This document shows, in pieces, positions 53,757 to 63,289 of a stretch of DNA of 64,000 bases (position 1 is the first letter of the stretch; each line of letters starts with the position of its first letter). The translations under genes were made by a program, and so were the position numbers. The DNA lies in NCBI RefSeq assembly GCF_025151045.1, contig NZ_CP102285.1, positions 1,612,001 through 1,676,000 of the forward strand, in the 5' to 3' direction. The stretch comes from Parabacteroides johnsonii DSM 18315. GTDB taxonomy: Bacteria; Bacteroidota; Bacteroidia; Bacteroidales; Tannerellaceae. The notes beneath the pieces are model-generated. The model was not told the DNA's origin. It did not search any database and was given only the letters and a program-made list of their open reading frames with translations.

Positions 53757-53891
53757 ATGGAAGAATACATTGGTACAGTCATAAAAGCCGGAGGCATCGT
53801 GATCGGATGCGTCATGGTCCTATTCGTCATTTGGTACATAGTCAAAGACATACTGGACATTAGCGAAAAAGATTCATCCGACGGCAAATAG
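53757..53891 (+). CDS. 44-residue single-pass membrane protein
   Basis: An ATG at 53757 opens a 44-codon frame with one hydrophobic helix (about residues 12-28, GGIVIGCVMVLFVIWYI) flanked by acidic ends (MEEYIG and DISEKDSSDG). The upstream A/T-rich sequence includes TATATTTA, near the -7 consensus. It converges with dnaB, whose stop is 11 bases beyond. The coding-like composition and clear topology support a real gene, but no homologue is known to me. Confidence 0.5.
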   Translation: MEEYIGTVIKAGGIVIGCVMVLFVIWYIVKDILDISEKDSSDGK

Positions 53892-53902
53892 ACGAGGCAC
53901 CG

Positions 53903-55426
53903 TCAAAACGGCACCTCATTATTGCCGGGAGCCAAGAAATCGGCACCGGCCGGCGGTATAGGAGGCATTGTTTCCATCGGGTCCGAACCGTTCATATTGG
54001 AGGAGAACTCACGGACCGGGACATCTTCATCCACATTCATAAATTTGGCGAACTCGCTCTTGAAACGGAGACGGACATCTCCAACCGCACCGTTACGATG
54101 TTTGGCAATAATAATCTCCGCCAGGCCGATCAGGGAATTTCCACGCTCGTCTTCCGTTATCTTATAATATTCGGGACGATGGATGAAACAAACCATATCG
54201 GCATCCTGCTCGATAGCACCGGACTCACGCAAGTCGGCCAGCTGCGGACGTTTTCCCTCCACGCCCTGACGCGCCTCGACACCACGGTTCAACTGAGACA
54301 GGGCAATGATCGGAATATTCAGTTCCTTCGCCAATCCTTTCAACGACCGTGAAATGGTACTTACCTCCTGTTCACGGCTGCCGAAACTCATGCCGCTCGC
54401 ATTCATCAGCTGAAGGTAGTCGATAATGATGATCTTAATACCATGCTCACGCACCAGGCGGCGGGCCTTCGTACGCAGTTCGAATACCGAAAGACTCGGC
54501 GTATCGTCTACATAAATCGGTGCATCATACAATTCTTTTATCTTAAAGTCCAACTGTTCCCATTCATAGTTTTCCAGACGCCCGCTCTTGATCTTCTCGC
54601 CCGGAATCTCACATACGTTCACGATCAGACGGTTGACAAGCTGGACGTTACTCATTTCAAGAGAGAACAAAGCCACCGGCGTGTTATGGTTCACCGCCAT
54701 ATTCTTAGCCATCGAAAGGACGAAAGCCGTCTTACCCATCGCAGGACGGGCGGCAATGATGATAAGATCGGAGTTCTGCCATCCGGACGTCATTTTGTCT
54801 AATCCTTCGAAACCAGTGCGCAGACCGCTCAACCCTTCTTTTTGATTGGCAGCCTTCTCAAGCATAACCATCGCTTCCTTGATGACAGGATTGATCTGGG
54901 TAACATCTTTCTTCACATTACGCTGGGAAATCTCAAAAAGCTTTCCTTCCGCCTCCTGCATAAGATCTTCCACATCGATCGACTCATCAAAAGCCTTGCC
55001 CTGTATCATGGCAGTGAAAGAAATCAGCTCACGTGCCAGGTATTTCTGGGCGATGATACGGGCATGATATTCGATGTGGGCGCTACTGGCCACCTTGCTG
55101 GTCAGCTGGGAGATATAGAACGGGCCGCCTACCTCTTCCAGCTCGCCGCGTTTCTTCAGTTGCTCGGTGACGGTCAGCATATCCACCGGACGCTGGCTGA
55201 TCGCCAAATCTACGATGGCTGCATAAATTTTCTCATGTGCTTTCTCATAGAAACTCTCCGGTTTCAAGATCTCGCTGACGATGGAATAGGCATCCTTTTC
55301 AAGCATCAGAGCGCCTAACACCGCCTCTTCCAACTCACGGGCTTGTGGTTGCAAACGCCCCATATCAGGTACTATAACCGGTTTCTGTCTTCCTTTTCCT
55401 CCTGTATTTTTTCCTCTTTCTGCCAT
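53903..55426 (-). CDS. dnaB: Replicative DNA helicase
   Basis: This 507-residue protein has the DnaB layout: an N-terminal primase-interacting domain (about 20-125), a linker, and a RecA-like domain with Walker A ARPAMGKTAF, LFSLEMSNVQL, IIIDYLQLMNASG and QLNRGVEARQGV. It forms the hexameric helicase of the replication fork. No intein or insertion is visible. Confidence 0.95.
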   Translation of the reverse strand: MAERGKNTGGKGRQKPVIVPDMGRLQPQARELEEAVLGALMLEKDAYSIVSEILKPESFYEKAHEKIYAAIVDLAISQRPVDMLTVTEQLKKRGELEEVGGPFYISQLTSKVASSAHIEYHARIIAQKYLARELISFTAMIQGKAFDESIDVEDLMQEAEGKLFEISQRNVKKDVTQINPVIKEAMVMLEKAANQKEGLSGLRTGFEGLDKMTSGWQNSDLIIIAARPAMGKTAFVLSMAKNMAVNHNTPVALFSLEMSNVQLVNRLIVNVCEIPGEKIKSGRLENYEWEQLDFKIKELYDAPIYVDDTPSLSVFELRTKARRLVREHGIKIIIIDYLQLMNASGMSFGSREQEVSTISRSLKGLAKELNIPIIALSQLNRGVEARQGVEGKRPQLADLRESGAIEQDADMVCFIHRPEYYKITEDERGNSLIGLAEIIIAKHRNGAVGDVRLRFKSEFAKFMNVDEDVPVREFSSNMNGSDPMETMPPIPPAGADFLAPGNNEVPF

Positions 55427-55437
55427 TGTTCTAATTG

Positions 55438-56346
55438 TTATCGGGCACCAAATGTACTACTTTTTATCCGGTTCTCCGAACCTTGCAAAAGAGAAATACG
55501 ATACTCCTTGGGAGTTTGCCGGGTTATACTTTCAAATTGCTTGATAAAATATGGAACATTACCATAGCCTGATTCGTAGGCTATTTGAGAGACACTCAAA
55601 TTAGAATACGACAATAATTTACAAGCATGTTCAACCCGAATTTCTGCAAGACATTGGAAAATGCTTTTATCTGTCCGTTGCCGGAAATACCGACATAGCG
55701 CCGACGGATTCTGCTTGACATAGTCAGCAATTTCCCGCAATGTGATTTTCTCTTTATAATGGTTGAACAAATAAGTATATATTTTACTGACCGGCTCATT
55801 CGCCTCTACAGCAAAATTTGTACTGCTATATGCCGTAGCGGACATCAGCTTCGTGCTTTTACAAGTGGACAATAGCTCCAAAATACGGAACAGGCCTATT
55901 ATTCGGTGGGTATATTCGTAACGATCGATTTCTTGAAACCGTTGTCTCAATTCCTCGAACAACTCTTTATCATAAAAACGTATCCCATATTGGCTCTTCT
56001 GAAGCAACTGATAAATAAATTGGTAATCAGGAACCTCCTCCAACTCAGAAGGAAACATTTTCGGATGAAACTGCAAAGCCTCTCCGGCACTTGGTTCAAA
56101 ACTCATCGCAGGATTCAATTTGGCATTACAAAGGTGCAAATGCGGAACATTACTGCCAATCAAGGCAATGTCACCCTGCTGATAGTCAAGAACCCCTTCC
56201 CCGACAAACTGTTTTCCACTTCCAGAAGTAAACAGCATAATCTCATATTCTATATGCTTATGACGGGGCAATACGAATTGAGGATAAGGGATATGACTGC
56301 ATAATGTTGTCCGTTCATGAATGATTTTACGTTCCAGTATACCCAT
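55438..56346 (-). CDS. AraC-family transcriptional regulator
   Basis: This 302-residue protein has a cupin-like N-terminal half (about 15-150, with PRHKHIEYEIMLFTSG and GDIALIGSNVPHLH) and a C-terminal AraC double HTH (about 200-295: ITLREIADYVKQNPSALCRY and SVSQIAYESGYGNVPYFIKQ). It probably senses a small ligand and regulates the divergent transporter gene. The ATG at 56346 is chosen because the longer frame contains the -7 box at 56365-56372. Confidence 0.9.
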   Translation of the reverse strand: MGILERKIIHERTTLCSHIPYPQFVLPRHKHIEYEIMLFTSGSGKQFVGEGVLDYQQGDIALIGSNVPHLHLCNAKLNPAMSFEPSAGEALQFHPKMFPSELEEVPDYQFIYQLLQKSQYGIRFYDKELFEELRQRFQEIDRYEYTHRIIGLFRILELLSTCKSTKLMSATAYSSTNFAVEANEPVSKIYTYLFNHYKEKITLREIADYVKQNPSALCRYFRQRTDKSIFQCLAEIRVEHACKLLSYSNLSVSQIAYESGYGNVPYFIKQFESITRQTPKEYRISLLQGSENRIKSSTFGAR

Positions 56347-56364
56347 ACTTTCTTTTTCACCCTG

Positions 56365-56372
56365 CAAATATA
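56365..56372 (-). promoter_or_regulatory. Predicted -7 box for the AraC gene
   Basis: On the minus strand TATATTTG followed by C matches TAnnTTTG, 19 bases upstream of the ATG at 56346. Confidence 0.6.
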
Positions 56373-56420
56373 AGAAAACATTTAGCAAATATAATAGAAT
56401 TTCATATTAGAAATATACCC

Positions 56421-56428
56421 TACTTTTG
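56421..56428 (+). promoter_or_regulatory. Predicted -7 box for the TSUP transporter
   Basis: TACTTTTG followed by C matches TAnnTTTG. It lies 69 bases before the ATG at 56497 and about 50 bases from the divergent araC-type box. Confidence 0.6.
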
Positions 56429-56496
56429 CGAAGTCAAATCGGGGGGCTTATCCCGCTTTGTATCCTATTTTAGTAACCTATATAATTGTTAAAGTT

Positions 56497-57249
56497 ATGG
56501 ACTTTTCAATATGGATACAGTCACCTTACGACTGGGGAATATTATTTTTATCCGCCCTGTTTGTCGGTATATCCAAAACCGGTATTCAAGGCCTCAGCCT
56601 TCTTGCAGTGCCAATGATGGCTGTGACTTTCGGGGCCAAACCCTCTACCGGCCTGATATTGCCGATTTTGTGTTTGGCCGATCTGATGGCCGTTTGGTAT
56701 TATCGCAGGATAGCCGAATGGCAATACGTGCTGAAATTGTTGCCGTCAGCTTTAGTGGGATTTGCAGTAGCTCTGTTTGTCGACAAACTGGTTCCCCCTA
56801 CAGAATTCAAGCATTTAATGGGAAGTTGCCTTTTGGTAGTGCTGCTTGTCATGTTTTGGTCAGACTGGAAAGGTAAGGAAAACTCCCTTTCCAATCATTG
56901 GTGGTATGGCCCCTTATTCGGGTTAATGGGAGGTTTTACCACCATGATAGGCAATGCTGCGGGTCCTGTGATGGCCATTTACCTACTATCTGTTAAAATG
57001 CCCAAATACAATTTTGTGGGGACGAATGCTTGGTTTTTCCTGGTCGTCAACTATCTGAAGATTCCCATACAGGTATTTGCCTGGGATAATATCACCCTTT
57101 CCTCTCTGATGCTGGATGCCTGTACCATCCCTTTTATCATCATAGGCGGAGTCTTGGGTATCATCTTGGTTAAAAAACTGCCGGAAAAAGGCTTCCGCTA
57201 TTTCACAACAGCGGTTACCTGCTTGTCGGTATTGATGTTATTAATTTAA
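56497..57249 (+). CDS. TSUP-family membrane transporter (TauE/SafE type)
   Basis: This 250-residue protein has about eight membrane helices and the TSUP repeats GISKTGIQGLSLLAVPMMA and GFTTMIGNAAGPVMAIYLL. The family exports sulfite, sulfonates and other small anions. The substrate is unknown; the adjacent divergent AraC regulator is the likely controller. The ATG at 56497 is preferred over a TTG at 56458, which would lie before the first helix. Confidence 0.87.
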   Translation: MDFSIWIQSPYDWGILFLSALFVGISKTGIQGLSLLAVPMMAVTFGAKPSTGLILPILCLADLMAVWYYRRIAEWQYVLKLLPSALVGFAVALFVDKLVPPTEFKHLMGSCLLVVLLVMFWSDWKGKENSLSNHWWYGPLFGLMGGFTTMIGNAAGPVMAIYLLSVKMPKYNFVGTNAWFFLVVNYLKIPIQVFAWDNITLSSLMLDACTIPFIIIGGVLGIILVKKLPEKGFRYFTTAVTCLSVLMLLI

Positions 57250-57361
57250 GTAACTGTAGAAGGGTATCTCAAAAAAGGACTGTAGGAACGACACATTTGC
57301 GTAACCGGACATAAACGGTATCGCCTTTACAATATTCCTTTGGGCTTGTTGAATTATCGAC

Positions 57362-58435
57362 CTACTTCAATCCTAATTCTTTCTCGATTTCTTCAATCGT
57401 AGGCAGACTACCTCTGATGTCTTTCGGCAAGGCTTGTCCTAATTCATAGTCGGAAATTCCAATAGGCTTCTGAATGCCGCGCAAGGCGTATTCAGCCTTG
57501 ATACGATCTTTGTTCTTGCAAAGCAGCAGTCCAATAGTCCGGTTATCTCCTTCTCGGCAAAGAATGTCATCCACAGCAGAACAGTAAAAATTCAGTTTGC
57601 CGATATACTCCGGCATAAACTCCGTATCTTTCAACTCAATCACTAAATATCTATGCAAAAACGCATTATACATTAATATGTCAATATAGTAATCATCACC
57701 CGACACCTCTATGTGATACTGCCGGCCCATAAAAGCAAAACCAGCTCCCATTTCCACGAGAAATTTCTCCACATGCCTCACTAAACCGATTTCTACATCA
57801 CGCTCATTGTATTGGTCGGTGAAAGTCAACATATCGAATATATACGGATCTTTGAGCATGGATTTTACATCATTTGCTTCCGGTGCAGGCAGCGTTTCAG
57901 CGAAATTGTTCGCCAACGCTCCATGCTTGCCGTAATCATCAAGTTTGATGGCTTCTTGCAGATAGCGTGTCGTCCAATGATTGGTGATGCTTTGCATCAT
58001 ATACCAATAGCGGGCACGAATGTCTTTAACCTGCTTCATCAACACGAGATTGTGCGTCCAATCCAAGTGCTTGACAGGGAGGTTAAAATTATACTCACCT
58101 AATTGCGAAATCAGTGATTTCGCAATTGGAGAAGCAGAACTTTTTACCATCGTAAGTGCTTGATTGTACTCATTGGAAAACTGCACCATATATTGCATAT
58201 TGCGTACAGTGAAACCTTTTATCTCAGAGTAATCGTTTTTCAAATCCACTGACAACCGTTGCAACGTTTTCTTACCCCAACCGTCCGCATCCTGGCTTTG
58301 CTGCAACATTTCGCCAACGTCCCAATACATCCGAAGCATCTCTTCATTGGCGGCATAAATCACCCTTTGCTGAGCGGTCAGTACTCTTTGCTTGATTTTT
58401 CGAAGTAGTGCTGCATAACCTCGAAAATTACCCAT
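57362..58435 (-). CDS. DUF1016 PDDEXK nuclease-like protein
   Basis: This 357-residue protein has the DUF1016 N-terminal domain (about 5-150: YWDVGEMLQQSQDADGWGKK, LSVDLKNDYSEIKGFTVRN) and a C-terminal PDDEXK-type domain (about 215-350) with YYIDILMYNAFLHRYLVIEL, where D, E and K of the active site are recognisable. Such proteins (YhcG-like) are suspected DNA-repair or mobile-element nucleases. The ATG at 58435 fits the family start; a second ATG frame upstream (MAKKTDIQMAG then stop) lies in a different phase and may mark a lost N-terminus. The gene contains a 27-bp palindrome. Confidence 0.83.
   Translation of the reverse strand: MGNFRGYAALLRKIKQRVLTAQQRVIYAANEEMLRMYWDVGEMLQQSQDADGWGKKTLQRLSVDLKNDYSEIKGFTVRNMQYMVQFSNEYNQALTMVKSSASPIAKSLISQLGEYNFNLPVKHLDWTHNLVLMKQVKDIRARYWYMMQSITNHWTTRYLQEAIKLDDYGKHGALANNFAETLPAPEANDVKSMLKDPYIFDMLTFTDQYNERDVEIGLVRHVEKFLVEMGAGFAFMGRQYHIEVSGDDYYIDILMYNAFLHRYLVIELKDTEFMPEYIGKLNFYCSAVDDILCREGDNRTIGLLLCKNKDRIKAEYALRGIQKPIGISDYELGQALPKDIRGSLPTIEEIEKELGLK
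58101..58127. repeat. 27-bp perfect palindrome within the DUF1016 gene
   Basis: AATTGCGAAATCA (58101-58113) and TGATTTCGCAATT (58115-58127) are exact complements around one base. The palindrome encodes the IAKSLISQL stretch in a variable region between the two conserved domains. Confidence 0.75.
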
Positions 58436-58557
58436 CAAGTTATCCAGCCATTTGTATATCTGTTTTTTTAGCCATACTCTTCTTTGATTTATATACAAAC
58501 ATACTCATTTTATTTTAATCCCGACCATCTCCTTTTATCAAAAAGACAGCACTATCC

Positions 58558-58618
58558 CATCAAAATCGGATTTGTACCCCATCTATTTGAAATTACCCGC
58601 AAGGGTAATATTTTTTAA
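58558..58618. repeat. 61-bp interspersed repeat, copy 2
   Basis: This copy matches 45931-45991 with 48 of 61 positions identical without gaps, and its last 23 bases are identical. It lies between the DUF1016 gene and the end of the outer-membrane barrel gene. The palindrome at the left of copy 1 is degenerate here. Confidence 0.7.
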
Positions 58619-58674
58619 CATTCAGTTTGATAGTAAAGACCCTCTTTTCCCTATCTAAATGTCAAAAGAACAGG

Positions 58675-61050
58675 TCACATCGATTTGCCGAATCGGGAAG
58701 CATCCACCGCTTCATGTTGCTTTTTCTTATAACCGCCGAACTTCCAAACAAAAGAAACCGTTACACAACGTTGGTCGTCCAGTTTCCAGAGGCGGCTATA
58801 TTGGCCGGACTGGTTGATTTCCATCGTATGAGGCATATTACTGCGGAAAATGTTGTTACATTTCAGAATCAGAGTAGCACGATCGTCGGCAAACTGCCAT
58901 TTCAATGCAGAAGACACATCATAGAGATGACCGAGATCATAGATTCCCTGTACAGCTCCGGTAACGAAATAGCCATTCAAATCCAGCTTCAAATTCGGAC
59001 GAGACTTGGAAAGGGTAAACGTATTATCCATCTTGAACTGCCCGGTGTATTTTTCATTATGGAAAGACAGATCATGAAAATGGTCTAACTTCTCCTGCAT
59101 ACGCTGACCGGACAAAGTCACCTGGCTGTTCCAGAACTCGCCGACCCGGAAAGGAACGATCACCCCTACACCGAATTGCAACTGGTAGTCCATGTTCTCA
59201 TACCGGAAAACGTTTTTCAGTTCCGAGGTATTCTGATAAGGTAACTGGGCGAAATAATCGGGCACATAGTCGCAAAAAGCCAGAATCGTATATTTCTGCT
59301 TCAGGATATAAATCAACTGCCCGCTATAAGAACGGTAAGGTTTCAGGGAAGGATTGCCCAAGATAACGGAATAAGAGTTGATCGGGCTTTCCTGCGGCGT
59401 CACATCCCAATAGGACGGATAGGTTTTGTCGCTGCTTATGTCCAATTGGATGATGTGCATCGGATTGACCGTATAGCTGAGTGTCGCATTCGGGAATAAA
59501 GTCCAATCATTCCAAAGTGTGGATTTCATCCCGTTAGAGGTATAATCCGATTTAAAGTATTCAACTTTCAGAGAAGCTGTTGCAGAGAAATGCGAACCGA
59601 AATCCTTGGACACCTCCAAAAATGCATTTCCACTATACTCTTTCTGGCGGTTATTTTCAAGTTCATCAAGAGCCGATTCATAGCCGTTACCTTTATTATA
59701 TAGATAATCGATATAAGTCTTCGAAGAGGTGAAACCGCCATGGACACCGTAATTCAGTGCCCACCCGGTTTCAAAAGTGTGGCTATGGTTAATAAATAGT
59801 GCTCCTTGTGAAATATCCTGCTTGGAATTATTCTGCATATCCGTCACTGTCGTTTCATGGCTTTGATCGACAAATGTCTGGAAACCGGGTGAATGATAAC
59901 GCGTAAAATCCGCACCCGCCATCAGTCCGGAGTTACCGTCATATTGAATACGGACATTGTGCAACGCACTGTTTCCCTCTATGTATGTACGGCTCAGGCG
60001 TTCTTCCACCGGCTGTCCGGATTCCAATACCTGGAAGGTTGTGGCAGCCGTCCGTTCAAGATCGGATTTGCCGGCCGTAAGATAGTAGGCGGCAGAGAGC
60101 CTGTCGTCATTTTTGAAAGTATAGTCCATACCTAAACGCATCGTTCCATCTATACCTCTCCGGGTGCCACGTCCCGATTGGTTGACCTCCGTTACCTGAT
60201 CTTTCAAGGTATGGAGGGCCTGGATCTCCTCTCCCATATAGTTCCGTCCCTTAGCCCCATTGGCTAAGAAATCTATATTGAAACGGGATGTGGAGTAAAG
60301 CAAGTTGCCATGAACTTTCCCCTCCGCGTAATGGCGCTGCAAATAATCGACACCGGTTTCTCCTTGCAGAGCATTCTTTTCGACAGTTTCCTTATCTAAT
60401 ACGACATTGATCATAGCTCCTTTGATATTATACTTGGCTGGTGCATTATACATGATCTCTACGTTACATACCCGCGAAGCAGGAATGGTCTTCAGCAAAC
60501 CGACTAACTGATCGACCGACATCGTGGTCAACTGCCCATTGATCACAATGCTCGGACTGCCGGCACCCAACAGTTGGACGGCATCGTCCGTACTGATCAC
60601 ACCGGGTATCTGCTTCACCACCTCGAACGCATTACTGACCGCCTTATCTTTCATCAATTGGGGCACGTCGTATTTCAAAGCGCCGTTTTCCACCTTGACC
60701 TGCGGACGTTCGGCTTTTACTACAACGCCTTCCAGTTCATAATCTTTTTCAGTCAGGCTTATCGTACCGGCATCAGCAGTCGATATTTTTTTACAAACCG
60801 GCTCGTATAACAGATGTTGGAACAACAAACGATAGTTCGGACCAGCTTCCTGGTTCAACATGAATGCCCCGAGACTATCCGTAACGACTGCATCTATATA
60901 AGTAGAATCCAATGTTTGCAACACGACAGCCACCCCGTCTACCGGTCGTTCTTCTTTATCGACCACTTTTCCATGAATCCAATTCTGCGCTTGTAACATC
61001 CCATTACCGGCAGCCAATAAAACCAGAGAGTAATAAAGTATTCGTTTCAT
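58675..61050 (-). CDS. Outer-membrane beta-barrel protein with carboxypeptidase-like plug
   Basis: This 791-residue protein has a signal peptide (about 1-20), a CarboxypepD_reg-like domain (about 22-105, IHGKVVDKEERPVDGVAVVL), a plug-like region (about 110-220, LMKDKAVSNAFEVVKQIPGV) and a long outer-membrane barrel (about 230-791) of the OMP_b-brl_3 type. It resembles TonB-dependent receptors without a clear TonB box. It may be a transporter or an adhesin-like barrel. ATG at 61050; the neighbouring divergent two-component genes may regulate it. Confidence 0.85.
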   Translation of the reverse strand: MKRILYYSLVLLAAGNGMLQAQNWIHGKVVDKEERPVDGVAVVLQTLDSTYIDAVVTDSLGAFMLNQEAGPNYRLLFQHLLYEPVCKKISTADAGTISLTEKDYELEGVVVKAERPQVKVENGALKYDVPQLMKDKAVSNAFEVVKQIPGVISTDDAVQLLGAGSPSIVINGQLTTMSVDQLVGLLKTIPASRVCNVEIMYNAPAKYNIKGAMINVVLDKETVEKNALQGETGVDYLQRHYAEGKVHGNLLYSTSRFNIDFLANGAKGRNYMGEEIQALHTLKDQVTEVNQSGRGTRRGIDGTMRLGMDYTFKNDDRLSAAYYLTAGKSDLERTAATTFQVLESGQPVEERLSRTYIEGNSALHNVRIQYDGNSGLMAGADFTRYHSPGFQTFVDQSHETTVTDMQNNSKQDISQGALFINHSHTFETGWALNYGVHGGFTSSKTYIDYLYNKGNGYESALDELENNRQKEYSGNAFLEVSKDFGSHFSATASLKVEYFKSDYTSNGMKSTLWNDWTLFPNATLSYTVNPMHIIQLDISSDKTYPSYWDVTPQESPINSYSVILGNPSLKPYRSYSGQLIYILKQKYTILAFCDYVPDYFAQLPYQNTSELKNVFRYENMDYQLQFGVGVIVPFRVGEFWNSQVTLSGQRMQEKLDHFHDLSFHNEKYTGQFKMDNTFTLSKSRPNLKLDLNGYFVTGAVQGIYDLGHLYDVSSALKWQFADDRATLILKCNNIFRSNMPHTMEINQSGQYSRLWKLDDQRCVTVSFVWKFGGYKKKQHEAVDASRFGKSM

Positions 61051-61172
61051 TTTCGTTCGTTTTTCAATTGACACTGCAAAGGAAAAGCCTTCCGAGGAGA
61101 AACTGTGTTATCACTCGCTTACGGAGTGTTATTTAGTCTTACCGGATTCGTGATAAATTGAATCGGAACCTG

Positions 61173-61180
61173 TATTTTTG
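61173..61180 (+). promoter_or_regulatory. Predicted -7 box for the two-component operon
   Basis: TATTTTTG followed by TCGC matches TAnnTTTG. It lies inside the longer frame from 61158, which argues for the kinase starting at 61203. Confidence 0.55.
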
Positions 61181-61202
61181 TCGCAAATACAAACACATAG
61201 AT

Positions 61203-62600
61203 ATGAAGACACGTCTCCGATTTAAGATAATAGCTGCACTTATTTGCCTTTCGCTTGCCGGGCTCTTGATATCACAAGGGTACTGGCTGAAAGGTTTATA
61301 TGTGTCCAGTAAGAAAAGTACGTGGGATAATATAGAGGAAGCCATGCGGATGGCCGACTATATGGAACTGTTCCTGCGTATGGACTCGCTGACCGCAAAA
61401 AAATTTCACGCCGAAATAAATCCTCAATTCAAATTTAGCCGGGACACGACTACTGTTTTGGCGGATTCGGCCATCCAGTATACGGAGACTGCTCAAGAGC
61501 TGGATGACTACTTGCAGATAATCGGTACGATGGAGAGGAACGTGCAGATTTTCATGCATCAAAAGATAGACACATTACTTCCTGTCGACTATTCCCGATT
61601 CTGCACCTTACTAAAGAACGGGCTACAGGAACGGGGCATTATGGTCCCATTCCGTCTGCAAGTGATCCGGCAGGGAGTCAGAGACTCTGTGCTATATACC
61701 TATACGGATGCATCCGGAAAAGATGAAGCCTGGAAAAATTCGGTTCGCTTCACCCACGCGATCGAACCGGGACAATGCTACTACGATCTGGAACTCCAAT
61801 CTCCCGATTGGGTCGTGTTCCGGAATATGGCAGGCATATTGATTTCATCTTTCCTGCTTTTTGTGGTTATCTTGGTTGCTTTCATCTATTTGCTTTATAC
61901 GATCCTGCGGCAAAAGACGATAGAGGAACTTAAAACGGATTTCACCAACAATATGACACATGAGTTGAAAACCCCGATCTCCGTTGCTTATGCTGCCAAC
62001 GATGTATTGCTGAACTACGATGAGACGACAAATGACAAACAAAAGAAATATCTGAATATCGTGCGGGAGCAACTGAACCATCTATCCGGTTTGGTCGAAC
62101 AAATCCTCACGCTTTCTGTCGAGAACAGAAGTACTTTCCGCCTTCAGCCCGAAACGATACAGGTGGCAGGATTGCTGGCTCCGCTTATCGAACAGTTCAA
62201 ACTAAAGTCAGACAAACCGGTCGAGATTACGACAGAAGTACCGGAACATATGACCGTAACGGCCGACCGTACCCATCTGTATAACATGCTCAGCAATCTG
62301 ATCGGGAATGCAATCAAATATTCCGGAGAAAAAGCCTGCCGCATCACCCTCAAAGGGACGGTATCATCTAAGGAAACGACCCTCTCGGTCACAGACGAAG
62401 GGATCGGCATCAGCGAAGCCAACCAAAAGAGGGTGTTCGACAAGTTCTACCGCGTGCCCAACGGCAACCTGCATGACGTGAAAGGCTTCGGCCTCGGATT
62501 GTACTACGTCAGCGACATGATGTCCAAACATAACGGGAACGTGACGGTCAAGAGCCAGCCGGGAAAAGGCTCCACATTCACCCTTCATTTTAAAAATTGA
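61203..62600 (+). CDS. Sensor histidine kinase
   Basis: This 465-residue protein has a membrane helix (about 6-24), a periplasmic sensor region (about 25-205), a second helix (about 207-230), and a kinase core: H-box FTNNMTHELKTPISVAY with His253, N-box NLIGNAIKYSG, and G-boxes DEGIGIS and GFGLGLYY. It autophosphorylates and passes the phosphate to the response regulator that starts 5 bases later. The sensor region has no recognisable domain. Confidence 0.93.
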   Translation: MKTRLRFKIIAALICLSLAGLLISQGYWLKGLYVSSKKSTWDNIEEAMRMADYMELFLRMDSLTAKKFHAEINPQFKFSRDTTTVLADSAIQYTETAQELDDYLQIIGTMERNVQIFMHQKIDTLLPVDYSRFCTLLKNGLQERGIMVPFRLQVIRQGVRDSVLYTYTDASGKDEAWKNSVRFTHAIEPGQCYYDLELQSPDWVVFRNMAGILISSFLLFVVILVAFIYLLYTILRQKTIEELKTDFTNNMTHELKTPISVAYAANDVLLNYDETTNDKQKKYLNIVREQLNHLSGLVEQILTLSVENRSTFRLQPETIQVAGLLAPLIEQFKLKSDKPVEITTEVPEHMTVTADRTHLYNMLSNLIGNAIKYSGEKACRITLKGTVSSKETTLSVTDEGIGISEANQKRVFDKFYRVPNGNLHDVKGFGLGLYYVSDMMSKHNGNVTVKSQPGKGSTFTLHFKN

Positions 62601-62605
62601 CGACA

Positions 62606-63289
62606 ATGGATAAGATCAGAGTATTATTGGTAGAAGACGAGCCGACGCTCGCCATGATCATAAAAGACACCCTGGACGGTGAAGAATTCGAAGTGATTCT
62701 CGCCGCAAACGGAGAAGAAGGGTTGTCACGATATAAAGAAACAAAGCCGGACATCATCGTCACAGACATCATGATGCCGAAAATAGACGGCTTCACGATG
62801 ATACGGCATATACGGAAAACGGATCAGCAAATACCGGTCCTTTTCCTTTCCGCCCGTTCCGCAGCCAATGATGTGGTTGAAGGCTTCGAGCTGGGAGGAA
62901 ACGATTACCTGAAAAAGCCGTTCGGCATGGCGGAACTTATCATCCGTATCAAAGCATTATTGAATAAAATAAGTGTCCGTAAGGAAGAAAGCAGCCACTT
63001 CACACTCGGACAGTATACATTCGACTCCATCACACAAACGCTTCAGTACTGCGGAGAAAAGCAATTGCTGAGCAACCGCGAATCCGAAATACTGAAGCGT
63101 TTGTGTGAAAACAAAGATCATGTGCTGCCCATGAAAGATGTCCTCTTGGAACTTTGGGGAGACGATTCGTTCTTCAATGCCCGCAGCCTGCATGTATTCA
63201 TAACCAAGTTGAGGCATAAACTATCGAAAGACGGATCGATCAAAATACTGAACGTACGCGGGATCGGTTACAAGCTTATCATCGACTGA
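62606..63289 (+). CDS. OmpR/PhoB-family response regulator
   Basis: This 227-residue protein has a receiver domain (about 1-115) with VEDEP, the phosphoacceptor Asp54 in TDIMMPKIDG and the LKKPFG Lys, and a winged-helix output domain (about 130-225) ending in VRGIGYKLI. It probably controls transcription in response to the adjacent kinase, including perhaps the divergent outer-membrane gene. The ATG at 62606 avoids an unneeded overlap with the kinase. Confidence 0.93.
   Translation: MDKIRVLLVEDEPTLAMIIKDTLDGEEFEVILAANGEEGLSRYKETKPDIIVTDIMMPKIDGFTMIRHIRKTDQQIPVLFLSARSAANDVVEGFELGGNDYLKKPFGMAELIIRIKALLNKISVRKEESSHFTLGQYTFDSITQTLQYCGEKQLLSNRESEILKRLCENKDHVLPMKDVLLELWGDDSFFNARSLHVFITKLRHKLSKDGSIKILNVRGIGYKLIID

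Noticed and set aside
53895-53918. Hairpin at the end of dnaB
   Set aside because: GAGGCACCGT and ACGGCACCTC pair with a central mismatch and no T tract follows on either strand, so it is a weak terminator at best.
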